Below, in pieces: positions 31,702-43,641 of a stretch of DNA of 64,000 bases (position 1 is the first letter of the stretch; each line of letters opens with the position of its first letter). Below the pieces are notes generated by a model. It had not been told where the DNA came from and searched no databases. It saw only the letters and a list, made by a program, of their open reading frames with translations. Both the position numbers and the translations under genes were made by a program. The stretch is from Fremontodendron californicum (lineage: Eukaryota > Streptophyta > Magnoliopsida > Malvales > Malvaceae). The stretch is taken from NCBI GenBank assembly GCA_030761205.1, contig JAULJL010000027.1, positions 20,090,501 through 20,154,500 on the forward strand. The letters are read 5' to 3'.

Positions 31702-33238
31702 AGCTTTTTGCTAGTCCTCGAGCAAAACAAATAAAAATAAAATTAGAAAATCTAATCTAATCCACTTTCGTAGGAAATCACGGTGGCACTTAGCATGTGA
31801 CACAAGCCTTTAAACCCCTAGGTGTCCCTAGTGGACGAGTTTAGTCTCGTGAGGGTTTAGTAGAACGATACCCACAAACATTGAAAAACTAAAATATAAA
31901 TAAACTACATATACTAAAAATATTTATTCCTAATCATTTCAATACAAATTAGAGACAATCTTTGAACAAGTCTTATAAACTAATCAATAGCTTAAAGAAT
32001 TTCACAAAAATTCATGCTTGAATGTAAATTGTTTGAGTTAAGCCAATATTAACATAACATATCTCAATCAAAATAGTGCATGTTCAAATTTAATCTCAAC
32101 TTCTCACATGATATACCCTCATGATTTTCACTCTTTAAAGTAGTGGTGAAGTGTTTACACTCAATCAATCTCATGAAAACAGTTCTACCATATTCTTGCT
32201 TGTCCACCTATTCTCCACTATTTAGATCATACAACTTCATGAATCAAGAGGTCTTTAATCAAGGTTGTAATGGGGCCAAGGGGTTTGTAATGTGGTTGAA
32301 TAACAAAAGGATAAAGATATCACAAAGGTTCCAAAGAGTTCATTGAGTTTAGAGACATAATAAGATCATACAAATAAAACTTCTCAAAACTCTTATAAAG
32401 CACATAATAACATAGGCTAAATATTCATGTTGAGCCTTTGCATCATTCTAACCAACTTTGTAACATCTTTTTCTTTACTTTAACTAGAAGTTCAAGAGAA
32501 GATTTTTTTTTAATATGGGAATGTATTTGACAATGATCCCTTTCTTTTTCTCTTGACTTTTTTTCTTTCTTTTCCCCCCACACTTATTTCTTGTTTCTAA
32601 CCCAAATTTTCAATAAATCTTCCTTGTCTTTGCAACTTGTCTCAAAACATGCTAATTCATCTTTGGAACAAAGGTAAAGATATAAGTATATTTAGGTTAG
32701 GGACAAGTTATGGTTACCAAAGAGATAGCTTATTCAATGTAGGCTCAAATTGGTTCACTAAGGGTGTGTTCTCTTGGAACATTAATAATGGATGGCTGTT
32801 TGGCTCTGGTTATAATCCTAATGCCTCTATCATATTCATGTTGTCACATGTATCAATATAGTCTCAAACGGTTTAAAGCAAGTTCTAGAGAATCATGTAA
32901 TCATAAGAGCACTCAAGAAAGAAATTAGATTGATTTGTATAATGCATCAATCATTATAGGCTCAAAAACTCACAAGGATGATTATACAAGTCAGATTAAG
33001 TCTAAACATGCTTCTTTCTCAATCAACATATCATATTAACATTGGCTCATAAAAAGGTTGACATCAAGCTCAATTCTCATGAAAATCTTCTCACTAATAA
33101 ATCTGTTTTAGACTTATGCAATTCATATCTCATCATTGTATTAAAAAGGAACTAAAACACAAAAAATAATAATAATAATAATAATAAAGACTCATAAAAA
33201 AAATAGTAGACAAAAATAAAAGAAATTCTAAATCATTC
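31702..33238 (-). other. 3' internal region, minus strand
   Basis: Reverse complement of the region that precedes the polypurine tract in other copies (compare 9660-11203 and 26151-27663). It ends in 'aaatcattc', where the other copies continue into a C-rich run. It has no LOG or ORF-X sequence and no credible gene; the 74-codon plus-strand ORF at 32637 is the same antisense repeat ORF seen elsewhere. Confidence 0.75.
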
Positions 33239-35159
33239 TGATAACTCGTATAATTATATAGTTTTTAGTTATGTTTTATTATTGTTTTGTGTCAAATACG
33301 AGTTATTATTGTTTAGTCTAATTGTGTTTATGATCTTTTATATTTTTATGTATTTTGGTGTTTTTCACAAGTTTCTTTGAGTGATTTCAGATTACTAGAA
33401 TTAAGGGCAAATCCAGTTCAGTTCCAGTTCCGACACCTTTTTCCATATCAGCTATATCTCGAGTTTCACTGAAGCAATAAGGCGGAAATTTGTAGCCATG
33501 CAAAGCTAAGAGGCGTATCTATCTTTTTCATGTTTTACACTTCTTGAAACGGAGTCGTTTTCCCTAGCGAAATCGACCATCAAGTTGGCTGATGTGCAAT
33601 GACGTCTGTGCTGACCTGTTTTCGTATTATGCCCATATCTTCTTATCCACATCAGCAAATGAGCTGATTCCAACGGCTATGGATCAGTAACTGATAGGGT
33701 AACATTTGTCTAGAAGACTATGTGATCAGATAAGGCCTCCAAAATTGACAAAATCGACCATCAAGTTGGCTGATCAAAATCGTCATACATGACGAAAATT
33801 GTTAGAAAATGCACCCACCTATTATACCTACCTTTGAAATTTGTAAAGCTTGTCTCTTGTCATTTAGCCCTCCAAAATGTGTATAAATAGAGGGCCTTGG
33901 ATGATTGTAAGGGATGATATTGGAGATTGGTAGGATATTAGCCATTTTAACAAAATTCTCTAAGTTTTCTTCTTCTTTCTTTTCTCTAGTTTTCTTTTTC
34001 TTTAGAAAGAGCAAGAGGTTGGATAATTAATATTCTTCTTCTTCTTCTTTCTTTCTTTTATTTCCTTCTTAGATTCTCTTTAATTTTATGTTTATGTTTA
34101 TGATGCCTATGCTAGGCTAAACTTCTATTTGGTTAAGGGTGATTTCAAAGCTCTAGACACGTTTTGTGATTGATTTTCAGATTCTATCTATCATTAATTT
34201 TCTATCAAAGTTGCTTATGTTCTTCTACAAGAATTGTTCATGATGTTGTCTTGATTTATTTAGGTGTACAACTAGATAGATCTTGATAATTATCTATTGC
34301 TAGTTTAGGAGTCTTGATCCGTGTAATTGTCTTGATTTCCTATTCATAAGTGGCAATTTGTGATTAATGATTATGGTCAAGTTTTCAATAATTGCAAAGT
34401 GGAACATAACCTAAGTTGAACAATCCGAGCTTATGTGTTTGTTGCTTAGATCAACCTATCTTTCTCATCATAAAGCTGCCATTAAATTGAATTTAGAGAG
34501 CTTATTCTAGGTTGTTTAATGGTTAGAGATTAAATAGAGAGCTTGTTCTATTTAACGACAAATTAAGGAAAGATTGGGATAACAGAGCTTGTTGTTATCT
34601 ACGGTTGTTAACTTTGATAGTTGGTTGATATTGATAGATCTGAAATTGATTCTTAATGATGTCTAGTGGTGGAGAATGAAACCTTAACCATATTTTTCAT
34701 ATTTGATTCTTCTTACTTTCTTGTTTTCTTACTTTTAGTTTGCTTATTTTTTATATTTATTTTTATTGGCTGGTTATACCGCCTAATTTGTATATTAACT
34801 TTGTTTTATTTTTATTGGCTGGTTATACCGCCTAATTTAGTATATATATTTTTATTGGCTGGTTATACCGCCTAATTTAGTATATATATTTTTATTGGCT
34901 GGTTATACCGCCTAATTTAGTATATATATTTTTATTGGCTGGTTATACCGCCTTGCATCTTATTCTTATTATTTACTTTAGTTTAAATCTGGCTTCAAAA
35001 ACCCCTTTTCTTTTATTGTTTTCTTTGAACGTAAGTTATAAACTAATAACTCATAGATTAAAACCCAATCCCTGAGGACTCGACCCTTGCTAATCATTAT
35101 ACTTACAATTGATCTTTTTAGTGCAAGGTTAAATAAGATGCACTCTTTTGGGTGCATCA
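33239..35159 (+). repeat. 5' LTR of the gag-pol element
   Basis: 1921 bp, TG...CA. It has the standard number of 181-bp units, five minisatellite units (34766-34952), the 'agaaagagcaagaggttgg' insertion, and a TATA box near 33883. It starts right after 'aaatcattc' of the minus-strand element, so the predicted target duplication is the 5 bp CATTC. Confidence 0.93.
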
Positions 35160-35165
35160 AATTTT

Positions 35166-35184
35166 TGGCGCCGTTGCCGGGGAT
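35166..35184 (+). promoter_or_regulatory. Primer-binding site, tRNA-Asp type
   Basis: TGGCGCCGTTGCCGGGGAT, 6 bp after the LTR end. Confidence 0.9.
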
Positions 35185-35268
35185 TGCTTTCTTTAGTTTA
35201 TTAGTTTATTGGTTTATTCTTATTTTCTGTTCTAATTATTTACTTTCTTATTTTTTTTTTATTAGTGA

Positions 35269-37620
35269 ATGTTCCAAGCCCCCGAAGAAGACTTACGACT
35301 TAGGAAAATTCGGGAATTTATAACTTCTCACCAACAACCAATTGAGGAGTTGATCCAAAACATCCAAGAGAAGCAAGGAGAGATGGCAGCAGCTGACAAC
35401 CGAACTCTCAAGGAGCTAGCCGCTCCGGACTTGGGTCAACAACCATTATGCATTGAATATGCTAATCTTGAGGTAGCTTTTGAATTAAAATCTGGTTTGA
35501 TTCATCTTCTCCCAACTTTTCATGGTTTTGCAGGAGAGGATCCAAATAAGCACCTCAAGGAATTCCATGTAGTTTGCTCAAGCATGAGACCAACAGGGGT
35601 CACGGAAGAGCAAGTTAAGTTGAGAGCCTTCCCATTCTCTCTAGCTGATTCAGCAAAGGAATGGCTCTACTATCTACCATCCGGGACCATCACTACATGG
35701 AATGATTTGAAGAAAGCATTCTTGGAAAGGTATTTCCCAGCATCTAAGGCTGCCAACATTAGGAAAGAGATATGTGGGATTCGGCAATACAACGGAGAGT
35801 CCTTATATGAATATTGGGAGAGGTTCAAGAAACTTTGTGCATCATGTCCACATCATCAGATAAGTGAACAACTTCTCATCCAATACTTCTATGAAGGTCT
35901 CATGCCCATGGAGAGAAGTATGATAGATGCCGCTAGTGGGGGAGCTCTAGTTGATAAGACTCCCAGGGCTGCTAGAACATTAATCTCCAACATGGCAGCC
36001 AATTCTCAACAGTTCTCAATGAGACAAGATCCACCACCACAACCCAAGAGAGTTAATGAGGTAAGTATATCATCCCTTGAACAAAAATTTGATAAACTGA
36101 CTTCTCTTGTTCAACAATTGGCTGTAGGTAAAATACAACAAATAAAGGCTTGTGGCATATGTTCAAACATAGGGCACCAAACTGATATGTGTCCAACACT
36201 TCAAGAGGATACCAATGAACATGTGAATGCCATGAGTGGATTTCAGAACCAATCAAGGAAATATGATCCCTACTCAAACACTTACAATCCAGGATGGAGG
36301 GATCATCCAAACTTCAATTATGGAGGGAACCAATCACAAACTATTCCTCCACCATTTGACCACAGGCCACCGGGTTTTCAGCAAAGAGTGCAACAACCAT
36401 ACCAAACCCGACAACAACTACCACCCACCCAAAATTCAGGTACTTCTCTTGAAGATCTTGTTAAAGCTCTTTCTACTAATACAATTCAATTTCAACAGGA
36501 AACAAAGACAAGTATTCGAAATTTGGAGACTCAAATAGGGCAATTGGCAACAACCATGAGTCAAATGCAAGCAAGGGATTCTGGGAAATTACCTTCCCAA
36601 ACCATAGTGAATCCAAGAGAGAATGCCAATGCTATAAATTTAAGAAGTGGGAAACAGCTAGAGACACCACAAAATGATAGTGCTCAAGGGGAGAACAATA
36701 CCATGGCATCCTCTTCACATCCCAACGAGCCACTAAAAAAGGTAATTCCTAAACCATCCTTTCCTTCTTATATAACTCCTCCACCTTTTCCTAGCAGGTT
36801 AGCAAAGTCCAAGAAGGAGGAGCAAGAGAAGGAAATTTTGGAAACCTTCCGGAAAGTAGAGGTGAACATTCCTTTACTAGATGCTATCAAGCAAGTGCCA
36901 AGATATGCCAAGTTCCTAAAAGAGTTGTGCACATCTAAACGGAAGTTGAAATGGAATGAAAAGGTAAGTGTGGGGGAGAATGTGTCAGCTGTTCTTCAAA
37001 AGAAACTCCCACCTAAATGCAAGGATCCAGGTATGTTTACCATTCCTTGTAAGATAGGCAACACCAGGTTTGAGCGTGCTATGCTAGATCTAGGGGCATC
37101 TATTAATATCATGCCATATTCAATTTATGCTTCATTGAATCTAGGACCATTAGAGGAAACCGGTGTTATAATACAACTTGCTGACCGTTCTAACACTTAT
37201 CCAAGAGGAGTTGTAGAAGACGTTCTTGTACAGGTTAATGAATTGGTTTTTCCCGCTGACTTTTATGTTATTGAGATGGAAGATGAGATGTCTTCTAATC
37301 CCACACCTATTCTATTAGGGAGACCATTCTTGAAAACAGCAAGAACTAAAATAGATGTACATGATGGCACTTTAACTATGGAATTTGATGGTGAAATAAT
37401 TCGCTTTAACATTTTTGAGGCCATGAGATATCCTAGTGATGTGCATTCTGTTTTTAATATTGATATAATTGACTCACTAGTGCAGCAAGCTTATGAGCTA
37501 GATGGTGAAGATAGTGTAGAAATAGTCATTAGCAACCATCTCGGAATGGGGAATGCTAAACTAGCCTTGAGTGACCAGGTGGAAGGGGCACTAGAATCTT
37601 TACACTACTCTGCAACCTAA
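35269..37620 (+). CDS. gag-pro: Gag-protease polyprotein, Athila-type Ty3/gypsy
   Basis: Open 783-codon ORF. Residues ~80-215 are a plant retrotransposon gag (capsid) domain with the LADSAKEWLYYLP and YFPASKAANIRKEI blocks. A CCHC knuckle C-x2-C-x4-H-x4-C lies at 295-308 (CGICSNIGHQTDMC). A proline/glutamine-rich region and coiled coil follow, then an aspartic protease with catalytic D607 in LDLGAS and the ILLGRPFLKTA flap-side block. The capsid packages element RNA and the protease matures Gag-Pol. The C-terminal half is the source of the mini-gag in the non-autonomous units. The ORF stops at TAA just before the pol frame, which overlaps it from 37595. Confidence 0.92.
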   Translation: MFQAPEEDLRLRKIREFITSHQQPIEELIQNIQEKQGEMAAADNRTLKELAAPDLGQQPLCIEYANLEVAFELKSGLIHLLPTFHGFAGEDPNKHLKEFHVVCSSMRPTGVTEEQVKLRAFPFSLADSAKEWLYYLPSGTITTWNDLKKAFLERYFPASKAANIRKEICGIRQYNGESLYEYWERFKKLCASCPHHQISEQLLIQYFYEGLMPMERSMIDAASGGALVDKTPRAARTLISNMAANSQQFSMRQDPPPQPKRVNEVSISSLEQKFDKLTSLVQQLAVGKIQQIKACGICSNIGHQTDMCPTLQEDTNEHVNAMSGFQNQSRKYDPYSNTYNPGWRDHPNFNYGGNQSQTIPPPFDHRPPGFQQRVQQPYQTRQQLPPTQNSGTSLEDLVKALSTNTIQFQQETKTSIRNLETQIGQLATTMSQMQARDSGKLPSQTIVNPRENANAINLRSGKQLETPQNDSAQGENNTMASSSHPNEPLKKVIPKPSFPSYITPPPFPSRLAKSKKEEQEKEILETFRKVEVNIPLLDAIKQVPRYAKFLKELCTSKRKLKWNEKVSVGENVSAVLQKKLPPKCKDPGMFTIPCKIGNTRFERAMLDLGASINIMPYSIYASLNLGPLEETGVIIQLADRSNTYPRGVVEDVLVQVNELVFPADFYVIEMEDEMSSNPTPILLGRPFLKTARTKIDVHDGTLTMEFDGEIIRFNIFEAMRYPSDVHSVFNIDIIDSLVQQAYELDGEDSVEIVISNHLGMGNAKLALSDQVEGALESLHYSAT

Positions 37621-37651
37621 AGATGCAAGGTTTGATGTTTCATTTATTGAT

Positions 37652-38950
37652 TTGCCTTTATCTAATGAGAAACTTCTACCTTCCATTTTGCAGGCACCAA
37701 CTTTAGAATTGAAACCACTACCGAACCACTTGAAATATGTGTTATTAGGTAAAAAGGACACACTACCGATCATCATTGCCAAAGAGCTCACACCTTTGCA
37801 AGAAGAGCGACTTATCCAGGTGCTTAGAGAGCATAAAACAGCAATTGGTTGGACAATTGCCGATATCAAGGGAATAAGCCCATCCATGTGCATGCACCGG
37901 ATTTTGTTAGAGGAAGGGTCTAAACCAACAAGAGAAGCACAAAGAAGATTGAACCCTCCTATGATGGAGGTTGTGAAAAAGGAGATACTGAAACTCCTAG
38001 ATGTTGGAGTGATCTATCCTATCTCGGATAGCAAATGGGTGAGCCCAGTCCAAGTGGTTCCAAAGAAATCAGGTGTAACGGTGGTAACAAATAATGAGAA
38101 TGAACTTGTTCCTACTAGGATTCAAACAGGATGGCGAGTTTGTATTGATTATCGTAAACTTAATTCCACAACTCGCAAAGACCACTTTCCTTTACCTTTT
38201 ATTGATCAAATGCTTGAAAGGTTAGCTGGCCATTCTCATTATTGTTTTCTTGATGGTTTTTCAGGTTATAATCAGATAGCCATTGCTCCGGAGGACCAAG
38301 AGAAAACAACATTCACATGTCCATTTGGTACTTTTGCATACCGGCGTATGCCATTTGGTCTTTGTAATGCACCAGCTACATTCCAAAGGTGTATGGTTAG
38401 CATATTTTCAGATTATGTAGAGAACATCATAGAAGTATTTATGGATGATTTTAGTGTCTATGGTGATTCTTTTGATAGATGTCTAGAGAACCTTACACTT
38501 GTACTTGAAAGATGCATGGAAACTAACCTTGTTTTGAATTGGGAAAAATGCCACTTTATGGTAGAACAAGGAATAGTTTTGGGCCATGTTATTTCTTCTA
38601 GAGGGATAGAGGTTGATAAGTCTAAAATAGATATTATGCATTCTTTACCACCTCCCACAAATGTGAGAGAGGTTCGTTCTTTTCTTGGACATGCAGGTTT
38701 CTATAGGAGATTTATCAAAGACTTCTCAAAGATCACATTACCTCTTTGCAAGCTACTACAAAAAGATGTGGTTTTCCACTTTGATGATAAATGCAAAGAG
38801 GCGTTTGAAACATTGAAGGGACTCTTGACATCAGCTCCTATCATCCAACCACCAGATTGGAATGTACCTTTTGAAATCATGTGTGATGCTAGTGACTATG
38901 CCATTGGAGCTGTTTTGGGCCAACGGGTTGGCAAAGCCTCACATGCCATT
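37652..38950 (+). pseudogene. pol: Pol 5' part: reverse transcriptase and start of RNase H, split by insertion
   Basis: Reverse transcriptase with linker, SKWVSPVQVVPKKSG, CIDYRKLNSTTRKDHFPLPF, the FMDD catalytic box at residues 263-266 (38438-38449) and the HVISSRGIEVD region, then the first RNase H block with its Asp (MCDASDYAIG). It is interrupted at 38950 between codons by the 19.3-kb insertion, so the frame ends in LTR sequence at 39007. The frame is open upstream to 37595, in a different frame from gag with a 26-base overlap; there is no obvious slippery heptamer. The gag/pol frame change could be programmed or a simple indel. Confidence 0.9.
38946..38950 (+). repeat. Target-site duplication, left copy (CCATT)
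   Basis: CCATT precedes TGTAGACACC and is repeated at 58271-58275 after the right LTR, marking a clean 5-bp duplication made by integration of the Tat/Ogre-like element. Confidence 0.95.
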
Positions 38951-40470
38951 TGTAGACACCTAATTTTGTCCGGGCCACTAAACAGGTATGTTTTCTTCCC
39001 ATATTGATGTTTCCGAGTATAAAAAGACTGTTTTCATCCTGCAGGTGGTACTCCGAGACTTAGTTTAAGAGGGCGAGCATAAAAAGTCAAACTTGAAAAA
39101 AGTCAACCCCGAAAAAGTCAACCCCGAAAAAGTCAACCCCAGAAAGTCAACTACTGAAAAAGTCAACCCACTTTCAAAATCAAGATTTTAAGTTCAATTG
39201 AAAAATGGAGAAAGAATTTTGATAATCCGAGGTCTACATTGAAAGATATGGAGTTCGGAAGTTGGGATTTGGAGATTCAGTAGAAAAGAAACCCTAATCC
39301 GAGAAATTTGGGGAAAAGTGCTTAAACGATCAAACTGGTCAAAATTGAAGGTTCCAAATGAAAGATAAGCACTGACTACGGGTAATGGAGAAGTCACTTG
39401 CAAGAAAAACCGAAAGAAAAGTCAATCCGGGAGAAAACCGAGAATTAGGGTTTTTAGTGGATTTCGGTGAAATCGGGAAGAATCACAGAAATGGCCCGAC
39501 TTGGTAAGACCAAAGCCCCCAATGGATGAGGAATGATTAAAAAGGATGGCCCAAGGCTCAGATTGAAGAAAATCTGAAAATCGGACTTGTTTTGAGCAAA
39601 ACCGGGTTTCGGAGGTTAAAGGGCAAAATTGGAAAATTTTGGGAAAAATAGCAAATGGACTCCGAAAATTATGGAAAATTTGTCAATCTCATTCTTAAAT
39701 CATTTGAAAGAGATTGGTAAAAGAAAATCTTGATTCCGAGTTCGTTTGCAAAATGGCCAAATCCCGGGCTTCTTATGCAGTAATTCAAAAAGATAAATCC
39801 CGGAAAAATAGCAAATGGACTCCAAAAATTCTGAAATTTGGTAAATCTCATTTTTAAATTATTTGGAAGAGATTGGCGAAAGAAAATCTTGATTCCGAGT
39901 TCATTTGCAAAATGGCTAAATCCCGAGCTTCCTATGCAGTAATTCAAGCCGATAAATCCCGACAAAATACCAAATGAGCTCCAAAAATTACGAAAACTTC
40001 CAGATCACACTTTTTAATTATTTTGAAGAGATTGGTGAAGAAAAATCTTGATTTGGAGCTCGTTTAAAAAATGGTAAAAAGTAGGGGCATAAAAGGACAT
40101 TTTGGGAAGAAAAAATCCAAATAAATAGCAAACGGACTCGGATAATTTTGAAAACTTCCAGAACTCAATATTTTATTATTTTGGAAGTATTAAAAAACTA
40201 AAAATTGAATTTGGAGCCCGTTTGATATTTATTTTGCATCCGGGAGGGCAAAATGGTCATTTCACCCAAGCAACCGAAAAGGGCTTTTTGGGCCCTTCAA
40301 AAAATCAGAGTTGGGCTGGAAAAAAGATGTCAACATTTTTCTTGGACAGCTGTAATTTGAGAGGGCTGAGATGCTAATCTAAGGGTGGTAATTTCATGAC
40401 TTTTCATCTTGAATTATTGGCCATTTGATGGAAATTAGGTTACACAAAAATGACAACATCTTGGAGTCCA

Positions 40471-40476
40471 TATAAG
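40471..40476 (+). promoter_or_regulatory. Candidate LTR TATA box
   Basis: TATAAG in 'gagtccatataagcatcatt' is the best core-promoter candidate in this long LTR and is repeated in the right LTR near 55121. Confidence 0.45.
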
Positions 40477-41773
40477 CATCATTTTCTGCCAGCCCTAATG
40501 GGAGGGAGGCAGATTTTGTTTTTTCTTTTCCATTTTGGTTGATTTCTCTTAGTTTTTCTTAGTTTTTTTTATCTTCTTGGTTGAGAGCAAAAAAAGAAAA
40601 GTTTAGAAAAAAAGGAAAGTTTGAAGAGAAAAGCTTGAAATATTAGCTTCTTGAGGTTGCTCTTGAGCACCAACTCTTGCACTTTCATTTTCTATTCTTA
40701 TTTTTTGCTATTTTAATCTCTACTTGGTGAGTTTTCATTTTAAAATAATGTTTCTTGTTCTTCCTTCATTTCCTTTCTTAAGTATATTTTTCTTACATTT
40801 TGTTTTTACAATAAAGTCACCATGGCCAAATGGCCTACATTATTTATTTTAAGTTGTTGTTTTTGATTCATTTTACCATATTGTTTATGCTATTTTCTTT
40901 ATTTTTGATGTTTTAAATATTATGTTATTTCATATTCTTAAGTTATATTTAATTTAGTTGCTTTGTTTGTTGCCATTTATGTCTTAGATATCATGTTTTT
41001 GCATTTTTAATTTTCTGTTTTCATGTTGTTTAAATTTGAGCATGTTTTAGAGTTAGCATATTAAGTGTTTGTGAAAATGCTTGTGTGATTCTTTGCATGA
41101 TTCTTGTTTTATATCTTAGTGAGCATGTTTTAGATTTGGTATATTAGGTGTTTGTGAAAATGCTTGTGTGATTTTTGTGTTATGACTTAGTTTTTCATGC
41201 TAGCATACCAAGTGTTTGTGAAAATGCCATGCTTGTTGGAGCTTGAGGCCATTTGGCTACTCCATGTGTTTTGCATTGTGTGTTGTATTTTTGTCATGCT
41301 AGTTGTTAGGTTTTTGCATTTGCATGATATTTGGTTGGATTTTTGAATTAAGCATGCCTTGTGTTTGTGAAAATGCCATGAATGTCTTAGGTCTAGGTTA
41401 CATTAAATGCCATGCAAGTTCATGTTAGGTCTAGGCCATATTATTTGTGTCATGCATTTTCCTTACATTTAGGTTTAGATCCATGCATTTCATGCATTAT
41501 GTTTGCTGCATTGTTTCATGCATTTCATGTTCATGCCACTTGAATAATGACTTGAGCCAATTAATGGTTCAAGATCATGCTCTCTTGAGCACACTTGTGG
41601 AAAATTAAGTTTGTCAAATTGATTACTCTACCTTTGTGATTTTTTTTATTTAGCCAATTTTTATCTAACTTTCAAAGAGTCCTAGCTACTGCTTTCAAGT
41701 CATTTTATGAGTTTCAAATATTTTTACTTTGGTTTTTAAATGATTTTATCAAAAGCAAAAATGTGTTGGCAAA

Positions 41774-42415
41774 GCAGTTTTTTTCTCCTCCAAAAACTCG
41801 TACATCTATGATTTTTCTGGGAATTCATCTTTGATCAGAAAATTAAGCCGATTTGTTTTCATGTAGTTTTACATGTCCTGAGTCTCCAGTATTTGTTTTA
41901 GAATTTTTGGAAGTTTTAAAAATTGGGTAAAAAATCGTGGATTAAAACTGGACAGTGGAGTCAGAATTGAATTTAAAGAAAAACAAAGCAGTTTTTTTTC
42001 TCCTCCAAAAACTCGTACATCTATGATTTTTCTGGGAATTCATCTTTGATCAGAAAATTAAGCCGATTTGTTTTCGTGTAGTTTTACATGTCCTGAGTCT
42101 CCAGTATTTTTTTTAGAATTTTTGGAATTTTTGAAAATAGGATAAAAAATCGTGGATTAAAACTGGACAGTGGAGTCAGAATTGAATTTAAAGAAAAACA
42201 AAACAGTTTTTTCTCCTCCAAAAACTCGTACATCTCTGGTTTTTCTGGGAATTCATCTTTGATCAAAAAATTAAGCCGATTTTTTCTCGTATAGTTTTAT
42301 ATGTCCTGAGTCTCCAGTATTTTGTTTAGAATTTTTGGAATTTTTAAAAATAGGGTAAAAAATCGTGTATTAAAACTGGACAGTGGAGTCAGAATTGAAT
42401 TTAAAGAAAAACCAA
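41774..42415 (+). repeat. Three tandem ~214-bp units in the Tat/Ogre-like LTR
   Basis: Units start at about 41774, 41988 and 42202 with 'cagttttttt', 'ctcctccaaaaactcgtac' and end with 'ggagtcagaattgaattta'. The right LTR has the same three (56424-57065). Confidence 0.88.
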
Positions 42416-43623
42416 TTTTCTGTTTTGGTTAATTTACTTACAGTGGGCTGATTAAGAGGGTTAGCTACTGACTTAGGATGATTTCTAAGCCCTTTTAAAC
42501 TCTAAAAATGGTTTTTCAAGTCCCGGGTTAAGGGTAGTCAAGTCCGGATTTTTTAAACTTAGGAAATTAGAGCCATTTAAAAAAAAAATTAGCCCAGTTT
42601 TTATTGTTAATTCAAGCTTTTCAAAATTGTTTTTAAACAATCACAAAGTATTTTGGTTTTAGAATGTTTAATTTGACATATTTTCCTAAGGTAGCCGGAT
42701 ATCTTTTTAGATATACGGATTTCCTTAATTAAATGAAAAAATACATTTCATGCATTGCATTTTTATTTTTATGCATATTATATGATAGCATTATTTTATT
42801 CCATGTCATTTAAATTATATGCCATATCATTCATGTTTGCCATGTCATTTAGGTTGCATTATGTTATTTAGATTTTGCTATGTCATTTTATTTATCTCAT
42901 GCATATACATATTCATTTATTTTAAATGTTTTCAGAAAGATAATGGTTTTCAATAAAAAAATATAAAGATATTCCCGAGTTAAAATAATTCATGAGTTCT
43001 CTACCGGGTTTGCTGGAGGGAATATCATCAATTATCATTAATAAAGGAATATCTTTCTTTCAAAAAAGAGAATGATTCGGAAAGTTTTCCAAAACTAATA
43101 AAAATTTCTATATTTTGCCACGTTTGTTGGGGAATATAGGAAAATTTTGAATTTATAAATTCCGGATCATTTTCAATAAAAAATGGAATTATTTTTAAAT
43201 TGGGAATTAACTCGAAATACTAAATTTAAAACCAACTTTTACCGAGACTTGAGATAACACACGATTAATAAGGTACCGATTTATACGGGCGTTGTGGGGG
43301 TGCTAATCCTTCCCCACACGTAACCGACTCCCGAACCTGCTTATTTGATTTCTCTGGTTTAAAACGCAGACTTGAAATTGGTTTTTAAAATGTTTTAATT
43401 AATTTTTAAAATATTTTATAAAACCGGTTTTAATAGGTGGCCGATCACACCTAGCTAAAAAAGATTGGTGGCGACTCCATGTCTTTTTGAAGGTCATTTT
43501 CAAAACCTTCATTTTTAGAGGAATTAAGTCGACTTTTCCTCGGGTTTTTTTTAATGTCACGCTTAACGAATAATAAAGTCTTGCGATGAGACTCGTCGTT
43601 ATTTTTTTTAGGTTGCGACAGCT

Positions 43624-43641
43624 TGGCGACTCCACTGGGGA
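43624..43641 (+). promoter_or_regulatory. Primer-binding site, probably tRNA-Arg type
   Basis: TGGCGACTCCACTGGGGA begins 3 bp after the left LTR. Ogre-type elements are known for tRNA-Arg primers with this kind of sequence. I recognise the type but cannot align it to a tRNA here. Confidence 0.7.

Larger units (their letters stand above)
29630..33238 (-). mobile_element. Minus-strand LTR element remnant (LTR plus 3' internal region)
   Basis: Read on the minus strand: 3' internal region (33238 down to 31702), polypurine tract (31701-31689), LTR (31688-29630, 2059 bp, ends TGATAACT...TGCATCA). The rest of the element is cut off at 33238, where the plus-strand LTR of the gag-pol element starts at its exact first base. 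Its LTR terminus lies directly against the truncated LTR of element IV. Confidence 0.88.
38951..43620 (+). repeat. 5' LTR of Tat/Ogre-like element
   Basis: 4670 bp from TGTAGACACC to GGTTGCGACA. It contains a 15-bp unit (aaccccgaaaaagtc), one unit more than the right LTR, near 39107-39140; a TATAAG box near 40471; five 'gtttgtgaaaatgc' repeats near 41070-41385; and three tandem ~214-bp units (41774-42415). Confidence 0.95.

Noticed and set aside
38951..39007. Pol ORF continuing to 39007 with a CRHLILSGPLN tail
   Set aside because: These codons are the first bases of the inserted LTR, not pol.
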